64,000 nt of DNA from Hyperoplus lanceolatus (Eukaryota; Chordata; Actinopteri; Uranoscopiformes; Ammodytidae), in NCBI GenBank assembly GCA_026929865.2, contig CM049403.1, positions 28,361,501-28,425,500 on the forward strand, written 5' to 3'. Of the stretch, positions 62,596 through 64,000 are shown piece after piece (position 1 is the first letter of the stretch; every line of letters begins with the position of its first letter). Below the pieces are notes generated by a model. That model was not told where the DNA came from and ran no database searches. It saw only the letters and a program-made list of their open reading frames with translations. The position numbers were made by a program, and so were the translations under genes.

Positions 62596-64000
62596 GTAAG
62601 GGAAAATTATTCACTTATTTCTTTACCCTATTCATCATCCTAAATTATTAAGTAGAAGAGACGATTTAAAAATATTTAAAACATTTTTTTATCTATTTAT
62701 TTTTATCTTAACTGAGCTTAGGTTTGGCTTACTCTTTGTATTAGGTAGTCTGCAGGCAGATCCTGGAGCACATTTTGATATTAGATGTATATCAAACAGT
62801 TAAATAAAGCCCTTTAAGTCGTAAATACAATTTTATAAACTGAATATTTTAAGTTGATTCCACTTGATTAATTTATTTTATTTGATACGGCATGGTCCTT
62901 TAATTGAAAGCTTTACCATTTATTCAGATTTGTTTGGATAATGTCACAGTAACTCTTTTACTCTGAAGTAAATATCTAACAAGCATGGCTAAGACTAAAA
63001 TCAGAGATGTCTTTGAGGAGTGAAACAATAGGCATTCTTCTGATGTGTTCTTGACTGTACTGTTGCATAGCCCTTGGACATGCTCTCCACTGGGATGAGG
63101 GTTCCCATTGTCATGATCGGGTTTACTGTCAACATACAAGCCCTGAAGACATGCTTTTGGTCAAATGAACGACAGTGTATCTGTTTACTTTGGATTAGGT
63201 CATTAGTTTTCGTGGCAGTTAAAAGTATAGGTGTTCAGATGTGCTCTTCTTTCTACATGTAACCTTGTGGGGACCCAATGTATGTAAGACCCCATCATCA
63301 TGTGACAATGACTACATGCTGGCCTGTTGAATGTTTTCTTCACTCCTGAATAGGTTTCTGAAGGACATTGATGATTAAAGTCATAGTAAATATTATCAGC
63401 AAATTAACGCTTACTGTTGGGACTCAAATTCTTAACTAGTATCAACAGAGATGAAAACAAACAGCCATAATTACAACGTACTGCGCCATAGTATACATAT
63501 TGTTCAGTTTGTAGTGGACACATCCCCCATTGAGTGGGTTATTAAAGAGGAAAAAGGTCTGACAAATTAAAAATATCTCTTCAGTGCTGCCTACAAACTT
63601 AGTTTTTAATTACATTTTTTAAGTGTTACGGACCATTGCCCACATCACACTTTCTTTGTCCCTCAAGCAAACATTTCCCATGAATACAAATGCCATAGTT
63701 GACACGTAACTCGGGTGAAATGAGGGGTGTGAGTTTCCACTACAATGATTTGGCGTGAGGCCTAAGTGGTGTGAGTGGGATAGGTTGACACACCCAGCTG
63801 GGAAGTGGTTACTTAAGCTGTACTTTAGCATTCCCAGCGTACCCTAAGCAACCTTGTGGAGAGACTTTGAAGAGAACGACCGCAAGCAGGAGGAAAACTA
63901 TCATTATGTTGAGCCTTGTTTACTATAGTGGGTCATGGACTTAGCATGGCCTTAGATATGGAGCAGTAAAATATACATAGATCGTTCATTAAGAAAAACG
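62596..64000. other. Presumed dnai3 intron, no exon recognised
   Basis: AT-rich DNA with short, featureless open frames and no segment resembling the WD-repeat or N-terminal region of DNAI3. I see nothing else supportable. Confidence 0.4.

Overview
The window looks like vertebrate nuclear DNA, most likely from a teleost fish. Genes are split into short exons with GT/AG introns. (CA)n/(GT)n microsatellites are extremely dense, small DNA transposons are typical of fish, and all four recognisable genes are vertebrate. There are no operons, CRISPR arrays or prokaryotic features. Exon coordinates were derived by hand from splice signals, reading-phase continuity and remembered family sequence; no alignment or transcript data were available.

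Layout. (1) 1-20 kb: no gene I can name. It is intergenic or intronic DNA with many CA/GT, CT and GATA microsatellites, two copies of a ~1.05 kb TA-flanked inverted-repeat element, and a few unassigned exon-like fragments. (2) 20.55-29.36 kb, plus strand: fetuin-B (fetub), seven coding exons, 436 aa. Its last intron carries a 5'-truncated, frameshifted non-LTR retrotransposon in antisense plus smaller elements. (3) 29.6-37.5 kb: spacer, AT and GT repeats, a possible gpsm2 5' exon and a TTAA-flanked element. (4) 37.58/39.74-54.60 kb, plus strand: gpsm2 (LGN), with TPR exons and four GoLoco motifs, 685 aa from the conserved methionine. (5) 55.76-60.39 kb, minus strand: mucolipin-3-like TRPML channel (mcoln3), 13 coding exons, 557 aa, convergent with gpsm2; the two poly(A) signals are about 30 bp apart. 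(6) 62.43 kb to the edge, plus strand: probable 5' end of dnai3 (wdr63), divergent from mcoln3. The shared upstream region holds a perfect RFX X-box, a CRE and a CCAAT box. The mcoln3/dnai3 head-to-head order is, from memory, the same as human MCOLN3-WDR63.

The genes do not form one pathway. Fetuin-B is a secreted cystatin-family inhibitor of astacin proteases. LGN links G-alpha-i-GDP to NuMA at the cell cortex to orient spindles. Mucolipin-3 is an endolysosomal cation channel. DNAI3 is a motile-cilium dynein protein.

I see no evidence of a wholly new system. The points most worth following up are a CPTCP motif in fetuin-B where the family has CPDCP, at least four kinds of TTAA-flanked non-autonomous transposon (one ending 20 nt upstream of a gpsm2 exon, another sharing its target TTAA with a neighbouring element), the ciliary X-box in the mcoln3/dnai3 promoter, and the abutting 3' ends of gpsm2 and mcoln3.
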